From positions 1 through 64,000 of the forward strand of contig JAFUVF010000007.1 in the NCBI GenBank assembly GCA_017483735.1: a DNA stretch of 64,000 bases, written 5' to 3'. The stretch comes from Lachnospiraceae bacterium (GTDB taxonomy: Bacteria; Bacillota; Clostridia; Lachnospirales; Lachnospiraceae). The notes below the pieces were generated by a model. It was given only the letters and a program-made list of their open reading frames with translations, had not been told where the DNA came from and searched no databases. Every line of letters begins with the position of its first letter. Within the stretch, counting starts at the first letter, position 1. Both the position numbers and the translations under genes were made by a program. Positions 17,692 through 27,632 of the stretch are shown in pieces.

Positions 17692-18160
17692 CGGGCTTGG
17701 CGCCTGCTTTCTCCTGAACCTTTTCGACAAACTGCTTGAAGCGGCTCTTTTTCTTTTGAGGAACCGCCTCACTCTTGCCTCTGAGACTCTTCACGCCGAT
17801 TATATATATACCGCTTACGACCGCCTTAACTTCCTTTTTGACCGGAATATCGTCAAAAATCTTTTCATCCGCTATCAGTGACATTACCTGCGGCCCCACC
17901 TTTGCCTTTACAATGGGAAGTTTGCTGCGGCGCATAAGCTTCGGAACCTGATCCATAACTATCTGTGGCAGTCCGGATTCATTGATGCGCATACGCTTCT
18001 TGTCGATTATGAGCATTGAGACGGTCTGCTTGTTTGCCTGCATCATCTCGTCCTGCTCCGCCTGCTTTTTCTGCATTTTCCTGCCGAAAATGGTAAGCGC
18101 CACAACTGCGGCTATGAGTATCACGAGAATGATTATTAGAACGATCTGCCAGGTTGCCAT
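17684..18160 (-). CDS. Small membrane-anchored protein, unknown function
   Basis: A 158-residue protein with one N-terminal membrane segment (QIVLIIILVILIAAVVAL), a charged coiled stretch, then a basic domain (MLIIDKKRMRINESGLP, QVPKLMRRSKLPIVKAKVG, FDDIPVKKEVKAVVSGIYI) and a Lys-rich tail. The topology suggests a cytosolic domain held to the membrane. ATG follows AAGGAG with good spacing. I do not recognise a family. It is convergent with DUF1934 and divergent from the FKBP lipoprotein. Confidence 0.7.
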   Translation of the reverse strand: MATWQIVLIIILVILIAAVVALTIFGRKMQKKQAEQDEMMQANKQTVSMLIIDKKRMRINESGLPQIVMDQVPKLMRRSKLPIVKAKVGPQVMSLIADEKIFDDIPVKKEVKAVVSGIYIIGVKSLRGKSEAVPQKKKSRFKQFVEKVQEKAGAKPVK

Positions 18161-18268
18161 ATCAAAAAATCTCCTTGTAATTACAATAAATACGCATTAG
18201 TGCGAAAACTATTCTAACATAAAATCAGACAATGTACCACATTTTTTTCATAAAAAGACAGGGCAATA

Positions 18269-18298
18269 TTGCGAAAACCCGTTTGATTGTGATATAGT
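18269..18298 (+). promoter_or_regulatory. Sigma-A-type promoter for the FKBP lipoprotein
   Basis: TTGCGA (18269-18274), 18 bases, TATAGT (18293-18298), about 40 bases before the start codon. Confidence 0.5.
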
Positions 18299-18337
18299 AT
18301 AATGAATATGTTCAAAAGTACAAGAACGGAGGAGATT

Positions 18338-19471
18338 ATGAAAAGAATAATAAGGGGAATCGTTTGCATGGCTTCTGCGGCACTTCTTTTGTGTGCATGC
18401 GGCAAAACGGAGGACTCAGCCGGCGAGACTGCAGGTACAGCGGCAGAGTCCGCACGCAGGGCAATAAGGGATTTAAACCCGGAGGACTATGTTACCGTAG
18501 GCGAATACAAGGGGCTGGAGGTAACCATCGACCCTGCCGAGAAGGTGCAGGATGAGATGATAGAGCAGGAGATAGAATCGTCCTTTGCGGATGCGATAGA
18601 GTATGGGGACGGAATAGAGGTTTCCAACGGTATCAAGGACAGAGCCGTCAAGGAAGGCGATATCGTATATATTGACTATGAAGGAAAGCTTAACGGCGAA
18701 GCTTTTGAGGGAGGCACCGCAAAGGGACATTACCTCGAAATCGGAGGAGGACGCTTCATAGAGGGCTTTGAAGAGGGGCTCATAGGAGTGATGCCGGGCG
18801 AAACGGTGGAGCTTCCCCTTACCTTCCCGGATAATTATTACGAAGACCTTGCGGGAAAGGACGTGATATTTACCGTTACGGTGCATTATATTCTGCCGGA
18901 GGAGCTTCCCGACGAGCTTTTGATCAATTTCTGCAAAAACTATATGGGCCTGGAGGAGGTCGAGAGCCGTGAGGATTTTGAAAAGGTAATAAGGAAATAT
19001 TACGAGAGCGAATATGAGAACGCCTACGAGACAGAGTTAGAGCAGCTGGTAATGGATGCCTTTATGGAGAATGTCACGGTAAACAATGTGCCGGAGGACA
19101 TTTTGGGAGATTATCTTGCCAAGGCGAAGGCGTCCATAGACAATGTGTCCAGCGCATACGGAATGGAGCCGGATGAGTTTCTGCAGTCCCTTCTCGGCAT
19201 GGGCATGGACGAATATCTGGACAGCTACAGGGATGTGGTTTCAGAATATATTGCCTGCCAGTATGTGGCAAACAAGGAGGGGATAAATCCTACGGACGAG
19301 GAGCTGAATGAGAAAATTCTGGAGGAAGCTGCGGAATACGGCTATGCCTCTGTGGAGGAATATTTAAACAGCGAAAATTCCCTTTCAAATATGGAGGATT
19401 ACAGGGAATTCTATATGTATCAGAATGTGGTACAGCTTATCAAGGACAATGCTGTGATTCATAATAATTAG
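18338..19471 (+). CDS. Extracytoplasmic trigger-factor-like FKBP peptidyl-prolyl isomerase, lipoprotein
   Basis: A 377-residue predicted lipoprotein (lipobox ALLLCAC) that combines an FKBP domain (GDIVYIDYEGKLNGEAFEGG to KDVIFTVTVHYI, residues about 105-185) with a helical C-terminal region resembling that of trigger factor. It probably speeds folding of secreted proteins at the outer membrane face. The start is ATG 18338 behind ACGGAGGAGATT; upstream in-frame Met codons lie inside the promoter region. This class differs from the cytosolic trigger factor by lacking the ribosome-binding N-domain. Confidence 0.85.
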   Translation: MKRIIRGIVCMASAALLLCACGKTEDSAGETAGTAAESARRAIRDLNPEDYVTVGEYKGLEVTIDPAEKVQDEMIEQEIESSFADAIEYGDGIEVSNGIKDRAVKEGDIVYIDYEGKLNGEAFEGGTAKGHYLEIGGGRFIEGFEEGLIGVMPGETVELPLTFPDNYYEDLAGKDVIFTVTVHYILPEELPDELLINFCKNYMGLEEVESREDFEKVIRKYYESEYENAYETELEQLVMDAFMENVTVNNVPEDILGDYLAKAKASIDNVSSAYGMEPDEFLQSLLGMGMDEYLDSYRDVVSEYIACQYVANKEGINPTDEELNEKILEEAAEYGYASVEEYLNSENSLSNMEDYREFYMYQNVVQLIKDNAVIHNN

Positions 19472-19504
19472 TGCAGCTGCGCTTATTAAGGCAAGGAGGA
19501 AAAA

Positions 19505-20899
19505 ATGGAACAGCTTACGGATATAAGAGAATTATACAGGGAGAAGGAAAAATTCGAGGGAAAAGAAGTTACGGTAGGGGGCTGGGTGCGCTCCAACAGA
19601 GACCAGAAGAGCTTCGGCTTCCTCGTGGTAAACGACGGGACCTTTTTCGAGACGCTGCAGGTCGTGTACGGAGAAGGACTTTCAAATTTTGCGGATATAT
19701 GTAAGATAGGTGTAGGTGCAGCAGTTATCGCAAGGGGTACAATCGTTGCAACACCCGATGCGAAGCAGCCCTTTGAGATGCAGGCAAATGAGATAATCGT
19801 TGAGGGAGATTCAGAACCCTCATATCCTCTCCAGAAGAAACGCCATACCTTTGAGTATCTGAGAACAATATCACATCTGCGTCCCAGGACGAACACATTT
19901 CAGGCGGTGTTCAGGGTGCGTTCCCTCATAGCCTACGCAATCCATTCCTTTTTTCAGGAGAGGGGTTTTGTGTATGTGCATACGCCTCTCATAACAGGAA
20001 GTGACTGCGAGGGTGCAGGAGAGATGTTTCAGGTAACTACGTTAGATTTGAACAATGTGCCCAAGGATGAGGATGGAAATGTGGACTTTAAGCAGGACTT
20101 CTTTACAAAGCCTACGAATCTTACCGTTTCGGGACAGCTTAACGGCGAGACCTACGCAATGGCCTTCAAGAACATATACACCTTTGGTCCCACCTTCAGG
20201 GCGGAGAAATCCAACACCACTAGGCATGCTGCAGAGTTCTGGATGATTGAGCCGGAGATGGCGTTTGCAGACTTGAAGGACGATATGATAATCGCAGAGA
20301 GCATGCTCAAATATATCATCAGATATGTGCTGGAGAATGCTCCCGAGGAGATGAATTTCTTTAATCAGTTCGTTGATAAGGGACTTCTCGACAGGCTTAA
20401 CCATGTGCTTACATCCGACTTTGCGCATGTCACATATACAGAGGCTGTTGAGATACTGGAAAAGCACAACGATCAGTTTGATTACAAGGTATTCTGGGGC
20501 TGCGACCTGCAGACGGAGCATGAGAGATTCCTTACCGAGCAGGAATTTAAGCGTCCCGTGTTCGTGACGGATTACCCGAAGGAGATAAAGGCCTTCTATA
20601 TGAAGCTCAATCCCGACGGAAAGACCGTTGCCGCAATGGATTGTCTAGTACCCGGTATCGGTGAGATAATCGGAGGAAGCCAGAGGGAGGATTCCTATGA
20701 ACTTCTCGTTCAGAGGATGGAGGAGCTTGGACTTGACAGGAAGGACTATGAGTTCTATCTTGACCTGAGAAAATACGGCTCTGCAAGGCATGCGGGCTTC
20801 GGACTGGGCTTTGAGAGATGCGTGATGTACCTCACGGGAATGGGTAATATAAGAGACGTGATCCCGTTCCCCAGAACGGTAAACAACTGCGAATTATAA
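19505..20899 (+). CDS. asnS: Asparaginyl-tRNA synthetase
   Basis: A class IIb aminoacyl-tRNA synthetase charging tRNA-Asn. An N-terminal OB-fold for the anticodon ([20 protein letters not shown]) precedes the catalytic core: [14 protein letters not shown], motif 2 [19 protein letters not shown] and motif 3 [15 protein letters not shown]. It is 464 residues, the usual length. AAGGAGGAAAAA precedes ATG 19505. Confidence 0.97.
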   Translation: MEQLTDIRELYREKEKFEGKEVTVGGWVRSNRDQKSFGFLVVNDGTFFETLQVVYGEGLSNFADICKIGVGAAVIARGTIVATPDAKQPFEMQANEIIVEGDSEPSYPLQKKRHTFEYLRTISHLRPRTNTFQAVFRVRSLIAYAIHSFFQERGFVYVHTPLITGSDCEGAGEMFQVTTLDLNNVPKDEDGNVDFKQDFFTKPTNLTVSGQLNGETYAMAFKNIYTFGPTFRAEKSNTTRHAAEFWMIEPEMAFADLKDDMIIAESMLKYIIRYVLENAPEEMNFFNQFVDKGLLDRLNHVLTSDFAHVTYTEAVEILEKHNDQFDYKVFWGCDLQTEHERFLTEQEFKRPVFVTDYPKEIKAFYMKLNPDGKTVAAMDCLVPGIGEIIGGSQREDSYELLVQRMEELGLDRKDYEFYLDLRKYGSARHAGFGLGFERCVMYLTGMGNIRDVIPFPRTVNNCEL

Positions 20900-20920
20900 T
20901 CCCTCGGGTAAGCGTTTTAT

Positions 20921-22129
20921 ATGACTATACATTTAAACGGTGTAAAAAAAATAATTGTGATAGCTGCCGTAGCTTGCGCATTCTGGGGACTTGTGATTTC
21001 GGTGCGGGCCACCTCCATATCCGAAGTGCAGGATAAGATCAACAAGACCCAGAACCAGATAAACGAGATAAATTCAAAGATCGGAAGTCTGGAGGACGAG
21101 CAGGATATCGTCGAGGAGAAGATTGCCGACCTGAATGCAGAGATATTGAACGCCATGACAGAGATTGGCGTTATGGAGGATGCCATCGCCGAAAAGGAGA
21201 CGGAGATCGCCGGCAAGGAGGTTGAAATCGGAAAGACGGAGGATGAATACCTCGTTGCACAGGATACGGAGGCTAAGCAGTATGCGGATATGACGGCGAG
21301 ACTTCGCCTTATGTACGAGAACGGCGATTTCTCCCTGCTTGCAGGGCTTATGACGGGAGACGGTATTGCGGATGCCATGAATCAGGCGGACTATATGGAG
21401 GGCATCCACGATTACGACAGAAAAAAGCTTGAAGAATTCAAGGAGACCAGACAGCTTGTGCTTGACCTGTGGAATTCTCTGGAGTTTGAGAGAAATAACC
21501 TCAAAGACCAGAAGGAGCAGCTTGAAAGCGACAAGGCGGAGTTAGAGAGCCTGAAGGCAAAGCTGGATTCCGACCTTGAAGTAAAGAAAAAGCAGTCGGC
21601 TAATTTCGAGGCGGAGATAAAGAAGGCAAGACAGGAGGCAGCTGTGGCAAAGAAGCAGCTGCAGACGGAACAGCAGCAGCTAAAGGCGCTGCAGGCGGCG
21701 CAGAATCAGGGGAAAACCGCAGCAGCTACAGGCTCCTACACCACTACGAACTATACATCCGTAATAGATAACGCCGGAGGAAGTGATATGGGCAAGCGTG
21801 TGGCGAAGTATGCGTGTCAGTTTATCGGGAACCCTTATGTGTCGGGCGGTACAAGCCTCACTAACGGTGCGGACTGCTCCGGCTTTACCTACAGGGTTTA
21901 TTCAGACTTCGGCTACAGCATTCCCAGAACCTCCACACAGCAGAGGAGCGCAGGCACCGGAGTGTCCTATGCGGAAGCGCAGCCCGGAGATATACTTTGC
22001 TATGAAGGGCATGTGGCGCTGTATATAGGCGGAGGGTTGATAGTCCATGCAAGCACACAGAAGACAGGGATAAAGATAACCAATGCACAGTACAGACCGA
22101 TAATCACTGTGCGGCGTATAGTTAATTGA
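20921..22129 (+). CDS. Secreted coiled-coil NlpC/P60 peptidoglycan hydrolase
   Basis: A 402-residue secreted endopeptidase that likely cuts peptide stems in the wall. It has an N-terminal signal segment (IIVIAAVACAFWGLVISV), a long coiled coil over residues about 30-260 (the CwlO/PcsB type), a short linker rich in Thr, and a C-terminal NlpC/P60 domain with catalytic Cys in NGADCSGFTYRVY, His in EGHVALYIG and a second His in LIVHAST. This architecture fits a hydrolase controlled by FtsEX-type partners, although none is nearby. The ribosome site is poor. Confidence 0.88.
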   Translation: MTIHLNGVKKIIVIAAVACAFWGLVISVRATSISEVQDKINKTQNQINEINSKIGSLEDEQDIVEEKIADLNAEILNAMTEIGVMEDAIAEKETEIAGKEVEIGKTEDEYLVAQDTEAKQYADMTARLRLMYENGDFSLLAGLMTGDGIADAMNQADYMEGIHDYDRKKLEEFKETRQLVLDLWNSLEFERNNLKDQKEQLESDKAELESLKAKLDSDLEVKKKQSANFEAEIKKARQEAAVAKKQLQTEQQQLKALQAAQNQGKTAAATGSYTTTNYTSVIDNAGGSDMGKRVAKYACQFIGNPYVSGGTSLTNGADCSGFTYRVYSDFGYSIPRTSTQQRSAGTGVSYAEAQPGDILCYEGHVALYIGGGLIVHASTQKTGIKITNAQYRPIITVRRIVN

Positions 22130-22170
22130 TATAGGGGATAAATAAAAAAATCAGGGGGCGTCGATGAGGG

Positions 22171-22200
22171 ACGGATAGCTCGTGCAAACGGGCTGTCCGT
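22171..22200 (+). other. Hairpin upstream of the MMPL remnant
   Basis: ACGGATAGC (22171-22179) pairs with GCTGTCCGT (22192-22200) with one G-T pair. No T run follows on the + strand, so it is not a standard terminator; it may be a leader structure of the decaying transporter locus. Confidence 0.3.
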
Positions 22201-22228
22201 TTGTGCTTAAAAAAAGGAGGAAGCAGGT

Positions 22229-23053
22229 GTGAAATATTTTGGCAGAGCGATAGTAAAGCTGAGATTTATCATACTGATTGTGGCAGGAGTTCTTCTGATC
22301 CCGGCGGCGGGAGGTTTTTTTGCCACAAGGATCAATTACGATATTCTCTACTATCTGCCGGGGGATATCGACACCATGATAGGTCAGGATATCCTTCTCG
22401 ATGATTTCGGCAAGGGGGCGTATGCGCTGGTGCTGGTGCAGAATATGAAGCCGAAGCAGGTAAACAATTTGGAAAATACCCTGAAGGATGTTGAGCATGT
22501 AGAGCAGATAATATCCTACAACAGCCTGGTGGGACCCACAGTTCCAATGGAGATGATACCGGAGAAATATGTAAAGGAATTTTACAATTCCGATACGGAC
22601 ACTACAATGTTTGTGGTTTTCTTCGACGATACCACATCAAGCGATGAAACCATGGACGCCATCACAGAAATCCGTGAGATAACCGACTATCAGGTATATA
22701 TAAGCGGCATGAGCGCTGTGGTAACGGATACGAAAAAGATTGTAATGAGCGAGATGGCACGTTACATAATCGTTGCGGCGGTGTTTGTGATAATAATCGT
22801 GGCGCTGCAATCCATATCACTGCCATTTATATTGGTTGCCACCATAGAATTTGCGATATTCATAAATATGGCAGTGCCCTATTATATGGGAACCGAGATA
22901 CCCTTTATTTCGAGCGTTGTCATTGGCACGATACAGCTGGGTGCCACGGTGGATTATGCGATACTTATGAGCACGAGATACAAAAAGGAAAGATTTGAAG
23001 GAAAGGGTAAGCACGATTCCATATATTATGGAATGCGGGTGGCAATTCCATAA
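22229..23053 (+). pseudogene. MMPL/RND-family transporter, N-terminal remnant
   Basis: GTG 22229 follows a strong AAAGGAGG. The first 265 residues read as the start of an MMPL-type exporter: one membrane helix (FIILIVAGVLLIPAAGGFF), an extracellular domain, then the first helices of the membrane block (YIIVAAVFVIIIVALQSISL, LGATVDYAILMSTRY). The protein ends abruptly just after this motif, whereas the family has another 400-800 residues. At about 23030 the DNA switches to an unrelated gene in another frame, so the rest has been deleted. Confidence 0.8.
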
Positions 23054-23266
23054 CCTATCAGGGAACCACGGATGAGACCGTGCCGATAACAATGAGTATT
23101 TCCTACGAGCTGGACGGGAAGAAGATAGAGCCTGCAGAGCTTGCGGGAAAAAGCGGGCATGTAAAAATACACTTCGATTATAAGAACAATACCAGCGTAA
23201 GCATAACTGTAAATGACAAGGAAAAGACAGTGAAGGTACCCTTTACCGCAGTGACAGGGCTTATCC
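23032..23266 (+). pseudogene. Fragment of a heptad-repeat surface protein, part 1
   Basis: In frame 1 the DNA reads NAGGNSITYQGTTDETVPIT followed by ISYELDGKKIEPAELAGKSG and VKIHFDYKNNTSVSITVND, a beta-rich domain found in YhgE/Pip-like and X-X-X-Leu-X-X-Gly heptad-repeat proteins that often sit beside MMPL transporters. It has no start of its own. The frame breaks at about 23264, where the following fragment begins one frame off. Confidence 0.65.
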
Positions 23267-23860
23267 AAGGTGGCACAGGCGGCAGCAGGAGCGGAGAGCC
23301 TGAAGACAGGTGTGGATGCAATGGCGGCAATATTGTCCTCTGATCAGGGGAAGCTGTTGATAAAGGGTGCAATGGTGCAGAAAGTGGCCGATGCGACCGG
23401 AATGGATACCGCAGCAATAGGGAACGAAACCACCACAAAGGCCATAGTCGATGCCGATCCCGACAATGATAATGAGGATGCAAATACCATCGCCTCGGCG
23501 CTCTACCGTCTTTCTGACGGAACCGGAGACGTACACAGCGGTGTATGCGCCGTAAGAGAAGGGGTATTCAAGCTGAGAGAGGGAACCATAGAAATGAAGG
23601 ACGGAGTCATAGACCTTGTAAACGGTGCAGAGGAGCTGAACGACGGAACGCAGGAGCTTCTGGACGGCGTCAATGAATATGATGAGGAAGGAATACAGAA
23701 GCTGAAAGGCATAATAAAGGATGATCTGTCGGAGGCGTCGGATACCTTAAAGGCGGTAACGGATCTTGGCAAAAACTATACCTCCTTCGGCGGCAAGCGT
23801 GAGGATATGGAAGGAACCTGTGTATTTATCATCAAGGCGGATGGGATAACGATGGACTAA
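23264..23860 (+). pseudogene. Fragment of a heptad-repeat surface protein, part 2
   Basis: In frame 2 the sequence VAQAAAGAESLKTGVDAMAA leads into Leu-x-x-Gly heptads (LREGTIEMKDGVIDLVNGAE, LNDGTQELLDGVN), typical of the coiled section of YhgE/Pip-like proteins, then VTDLGKNYTSFGGKREDMEG and a stop. It continues the preceding fragment after a second deletion or frame loss. The whole 22229-23860 stretch is a fused relic of two neighbouring genes. Confidence 0.65.
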
Positions 23861-23873
23861 GGAGTCCATACTA

Positions 23874-24191
23874 TCATAATTTTTTCAAAAAGCGCAACAG
23901 CTCCTCCTGGGTTTCCAGGGGGAGCTTTCTAATTTCTTTTATCAGCTCAATCTCCAGAGAAGTCAGTCGTAGTGCGGCTTTGTCGCTGTTTTCGTTTTGT
24001 GGGGGGGTATAACTTAAGAGGAAATCAATGGATACGTTGAAGAATTTCGCAAAATTCTTAAGCATCTCAATATCCGGCTCTGCAAGTCCATTTTCGTATT
24101 TGTAGATTGCCTGCTGTGATACATTAAATCTGTCGCCCAAAGCCTGTTGGCTTATACCTGCTTCCGTGCGGAGCATGCGTAAATTCTTCAT
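23874..24191 (-). CDS. XRE-family regulator, divergent from the Tad operon
   Basis: A 105-residue helix-turn-helix protein. The start is ATG at 24191, behind AGGAGG on the minus strand. Residues 1-60 form the Cro/C1 domain (LRMLRTEAGISQQALGDRFN, VSQQAIYKYENG), and residues about 75-105 a Leu-rich helical tail that could dimerise. It is closely related to the regulator at 61164 and both are transcribed away from an ACAAC/GTTGT inverted repeat. I infer that it represses the Tad operon, and perhaps the TPR cassettes, through that motif. Which of the two regulators binds which site cannot be told. Confidence 0.88.
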   Translation of the reverse strand: MKNLRMLRTEAGISQQALGDRFNVSQQAIYKYENGLAEPDIEMLKNFAKFFNVSIDFLLSYTPPQNENSDKAALRLTSLEIELIKEIRKLPLETQEELLRFLKKL

Positions 24192-24230
24192 AAAAACCTC
24201 CTGATATAAGGGTATGACAAAACTAATAAC

Positions 24231-24260
24231 ATAATATAAGCTGTGTCGAAAAAATAACAA
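24231..24260 (-). promoter_or_regulatory. Promoter of the first XRE gene
   Basis: On the minus strand TTGTTA (24260-24255), 18 bases, TATTAT (24236-24231), about 40 bases before the start codon. Confidence 0.5.
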
Positions 24261-24277
24261 GAGCGTAAAGGTGTTAC

Positions 24278-24306
24278 TTTACAACGTCTAAAAGTTGTGA
24301 TATTAT
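24278..24306 (+). promoter_or_regulatory. Tad operon promoter with operator in the spacer
   Basis: TTTACA (24278-24283), 17 bases, TATTAT (24301-24306). The inverted repeat ACAAC-N8-GTTGT (24281-24298) overlaps the -35 box and fills the spacer, so a bound repressor would block polymerase. The same motif occurs at six other promoters in the window. Confidence 0.6.
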
Positions 24307-24359
24307 AATACAGATTTTGTTCCATATATGAAATATAAAAATATTTGAGGGCGGATACT

Positions 24360-25442
24360 ATGATAATACGGCTTGGACTTTTGGATAGTGATGAAAGGTA
24401 TTTGAAGCTCTTATCCGGATATTTCAATGAGCATCCAGATGAGAATTTTCAGATTGAGTCATATCTTTTTTTCGATACCGACAGCTATGAGAGCTTTAAA
24501 CAGAGTGGAACCAGAATAGATATTCTGCTTGCATCGCCGGATGAATTAAAGAATTCAGATGCCGTGCCGGACAGGACAGTTCTCGCATATCTTACGGAAG
24601 ACAAAACTATACAGAGCTGGGATGGATATCCCGTCATATGCAAGTTCCAGAAGGCATCCGACATTTTAAGGAGCATACAGGGGCTGGCTGCAAAGCTTTC
24701 TGCAGGCGCTGGAAATTTCTCGCTGGGTAAGGCAGGAGGAATAATTTCCTTCATAGGTGCTGCAGGAGGAGTTGGAACCACTACTGCGGCAATGGGCTGT
24801 GCAGTACGTATGGCAAATATTGGAAAGAGTGTACTCTATTTCAATATGCAGCAGACCGCAAGACCGGAAGCGGTATTCCAATCGGGAGCTTCCATATCCG
24901 AGGTTTATTATGCATACAGAGAGTGGAAGAGTATGAGCGGCAATGCAAATGAAGGCAGCCTGCAGCTTCGGCTGAAGAGCCTTGTGTCTAAGGATCAGGA
25001 GTTTGGTGTGGACAGCTTTGCCGGCTTTACCCTTCCCTTGGACGCATTGGAGATACAAGCAGCAGAGATAGCAGAGTTAGCAAAGGTGCTATCGGGGTTG
25101 TATGACATAGTGGTGGTTGACTTGGAGAGCAGAATTGATGAAGTGCTTATGGAGTTTTTGAAAATTGCAAATTGGACGGTACTTGTGAGCGATGGTATCG
25201 AAGACTCAAATTATTGTCTGGAACGGCTCTCAAAGTCCATAGACGAGTTAAATAAAGCTGATGGTATTTTGAAGGGAGAGGTAGGCGTGCTGTACTCGAA
25301 ATTCGGCAGTGCCTCCAGACACACAGGGCTTGATAACTATGTGAGAAATGTGGGCGATATTCCCAAGGTCGGCAATGCAACAAAGAAGGAAATAGTAAGG
25401 ACTTTGAGGAATAGTACTGCGTTCGCACTCTTGGAGAAATAG
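24360..25442 (+). CDS. tadZ: TadZ/CpaE-like pilus localisation ATPase
   Basis: A 360-residue MinD/ParA-type protein that in Tad systems positions the pilus machine at the membrane. The start is ATG 24360 after TGAGGGCGG; a TTG 15 bases upstream overlaps that site. Residues about 1-110 form an atypical receiver-like domain (IRLGLLDSDERYLKLLSGYF). The ATPase part begins at IISFIGAAGGVGTTTAAM (about 129-146); as in other CpaE proteins the signature Lys residues of the deviant Walker A box are lost. YDIVVVDLES resembles the Walker B strand. It is the first gene of the Tad operon. Confidence 0.82.
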   Translation: MIIRLGLLDSDERYLKLLSGYFNEHPDENFQIESYLFFDTDSYESFKQSGTRIDILLASPDELKNSDAVPDRTVLAYLTEDKTIQSWDGYPVICKFQKASDILRSIQGLAAKLSAGAGNFSLGKAGGIISFIGAAGGVGTTTAAMGCAVRMANIGKSVLYFNMQQTARPEAVFQSGASISEVYYAYREWKSMSGNANEGSLQLRLKSLVSKDQEFGVDSFAGFTLPLDALEIQAAEIAELAKVLSGLYDIVVVDLESRIDEVLMEFLKIANWTVLVSDGIEDSNYCLERLSKSIDELNKADGILKGEVGVLYSKFGSASRHTGLDNYVRNVGDIPKVGNATKKEIVRTLRNSTAFALLEK

Positions 25443-25452
25443 GGAGAAACAG

Positions 25453-26766
25453 ATGACAGCGGAAGGTTTGGAGGAGCTTCGGGAGAAGGTCGCCACAGCG
25501 GTAGAACGGGAATTACAGCCAAGCAGACTGGATGATGATGACTTAAGGAGCGGTATAGAAAAGCTGGTCGGCGATTTGAGCTGTGGCGAATATATGACCC
25601 CGTCACAAAAACTGGATGTCGTAAACCGGATATATAAGTCTTACAGGGGATTGGGAGGACTTCTGGATGAGATATTGCAGGATGAAAATATTACCGAGGT
25701 TATGATAAACGGACCGAAGAATATATTTGTCGAAAGAAGAGGACGCCTCGAGAGGCTGAATAAGGAGTTTGAGAGTGAGGAGGAGCTTCGAAAGGTTGTT
25801 GAGCGAATTGCTTCCCGCATACATAGAGAGATAAGTGAGGCGGATCCAATATTGGATGCAAGGCTGGAGGACGGAAGCCGTGTGAACGTGGTTTTGAACG
25901 GAGTATCCCTGGACGGCTCCACGGTCACTATCCGTAAATTTACTAAGGATCCGATGACGATGCAGAAGCTTTTGCAGTACGGCTCCATCAATCCCGAGGT
26001 AGACCAATTCCTGCATAAGCTGGTTCAGTCGAGGTATAACATCTTCATCGCAGGCGGTACGGGAAGCGGAAAGACCACATTCCTGAATGCGCTTTCCAAT
26101 TATATTCCCGCTGACGAGAGAATAATAACCATAGAGGATTCGGCGGAGTTGCAGATAAGAGAGGTTCCGAATCTGGTGCGGTTGGAGACCAGAAACGCCA
26201 CCGCATCCTCGGATGCAAGCAAGGCGATAACTATTAAGGATTTGATAAAGTCGAGCCTGCGTATGCGCCCCGACAGAATCGTGGTCGGAGAGGTCAGAGG
26301 CGCAGAGGCGCTTGATATGCTTCAGGCGATGAATACCGGACATGACGGCAGTCTATCCACGGGACACGCAAACTCCGCAGAGGATATGATAAGCAGACTT
26401 GAAACTATGGTGCTGCAGGGAACATCGGATTTGCCGCTAAAGGCAGTACGCTCGCAGATATCCAGTGCGGTAGACATCATAATACATCTGTCGAGACTTA
26501 GGGATCACAGCAGAAAGACTATGAGCATTTCAGAAGTGCTGGGGTTAGATGAAAACGACAATGTGATACTCAATCCACTATACAAGTTTTACGAGGATGA
26601 GAATACTTCCTTAAGAAAAGTTTCAGGAAAGCTTCTTCGAACCAACAACAAAATGGTACAGGTGGATAAGCTTCTACACGCCGGCTTTGGCAAGGAGGAT
26701 ATTCCAAGGCCCAATCCGGAGGCGGACAGATACGAGAGAATGTTACGGGAAATTACGGAGATATAG
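25453..26766 (+). CDS. cpaF: Tad pilus assembly ATPase CpaF/TadA
   Basis: A 437-residue secretion ATPase of the GspE/VirB11 superfamily that powers pilin polymerisation from the cytosolic face. Walker A is GGTGSGKTT near residues 200-208, the Asp box is IITIEDSAEL, and the Walker B/His region is RPDRIVVGEVRGAEALDML followed by TGHDGSLSTGHANS. It lies 10 bases after tadZ and ahead of the TadB/TadC platform. Confidence 0.96.
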   Translation: MTAEGLEELREKVATAVERELQPSRLDDDDLRSGIEKLVGDLSCGEYMTPSQKLDVVNRIYKSYRGLGGLLDEILQDENITEVMINGPKNIFVERRGRLERLNKEFESEEELRKVVERIASRIHREISEADPILDARLEDGSRVNVVLNGVSLDGSTVTIRKFTKDPMTMQKLLQYGSINPEVDQFLHKLVQSRYNIFIAGGTGSGKTTFLNALSNYIPADERIITIEDSAELQIREVPNLVRLETRNATASSDASKAITIKDLIKSSLRMRPDRIVVGEVRGAEALDMLQAMNTGHDGSLSTGHANSAEDMISRLETMVLQGTSDLPLKAVRSQISSAVDIIIHLSRLRDHSRKTMSISEVLGLDENDNVILNPLYKFYEDENTSLRKVSGKLLRTNNKMVQVDKLLHAGFGKEDIPRPNPEADRYERMLREITEI

Positions 26767-26776
26767 AGGAACAATT

Positions 26777-27631
26777 ATGGCAAAGAAAGAAAAAAAGGAA
26801 AAGCTTAGTCAGTGGACAAAGAACCCGCTAAATGAAACCGTAATGGATTACCGTGTATACGAGATGAGCGGATTTGAGAGAGCGATATACGGGCTTCTGG
26901 CGTTTATAGTTGGAGGAGCGTGCGGACTTCTGTTCTTCAGCGGAATGTTCAAAAGAGACGGGATGGCTACAGTATATACATATATTGCGGATATTGTGAT
27001 ATTCGTTGTGGTGGGCATTGCAGCGGCAGCCTTTTTCATCCCGATACGCAGGAAACAGCTTCTCGAAAAACGGCGCAACGATTTGAGGGCACAGTTCAGG
27101 GATATGCTTGAGTCCATTTCCGCATCCCTTGCAGCTAACGGAACCATACAGGATGCCTTTATATCCGCATATTCAGATATGAAGATGCAGTATTCCGAGG
27201 AGGCGTACATAACGAATGAGCTGGAGCAGTTCCAGAACGCTGTCAGAAATAATGTAGCGTTAGAGGATATGATAGATGACCTTGGGAGAAGAAGCGGAAT
27301 AGAGGATATAGTGGATTTTGCGGATGTGTTCAGGGTAAGCAGAGGTCCGGGCGGTAATATGGCAAATGTTATGCGGCAGACCCATGATATTCTCGGAGAC
27401 AAAATGACCATTGAGGACGAGATAGACAGCAAGATGAACTCCAACAAGCTGGAGTTAAATGTCATTATGGTTGCCCCCTTTGCTATAGTTGCGATGCTCA
27501 AATATACCAATCCCACCTTTGGCGACAGCTTTGTTACCCTCAGAGGGATAGGGGTGTCCATAGTAGCGATAATAATGTTTGCGGTGGCATATGTGCTTGG
27601 ACAGAAAATAGTAGAGGGAGCAAGAAAATAG
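26777..27631 (+). CDS. tadB: Tad platform protein TadB
   Basis: A 284-residue inner-membrane platform subunit with a type II secretion F domain. The start is ATG 26777 behind AGAGGAACAATT; upstream in-frame codons lie inside cpaF. Two membrane segments occur near residues 35-85 and two near the C-terminus; between them is a helical domain (FRDMLESISASLAANGTIQD, LGRRSGIEDIVDFADVFR). Order after CpaF and before TadC is the standard Tad layout. Confidence 0.9.
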   Translation: MAKKEKKEKLSQWTKNPLNETVMDYRVYEMSGFERAIYGLLAFIVGGACGLLFFSGMFKRDGMATVYTYIADIVIFVVVGIAAAAFFIPIRRKQLLEKRRNDLRAQFRDMLESISASLAANGTIQDAFISAYSDMKMQYSEEAYITNELEQFQNAVRNNVALEDMIDDLGRRSGIEDIVDFADVFRVSRGPGGNMANVMRQTHDILGDKMTIEDEIDSKMNSNKLELNVIMVAPFAIVAMLKYTNPTFGDSFVTLRGIGVSIVAIIMFAVAYVLGQKIVEGARK

Positions 27632-27632
27632 T

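Noticed and set aside
22171-22200. Terminator for the NlpC/P60 gene
   Set aside because: Good stem but no T run on the + strand; listed only as a hairpin.
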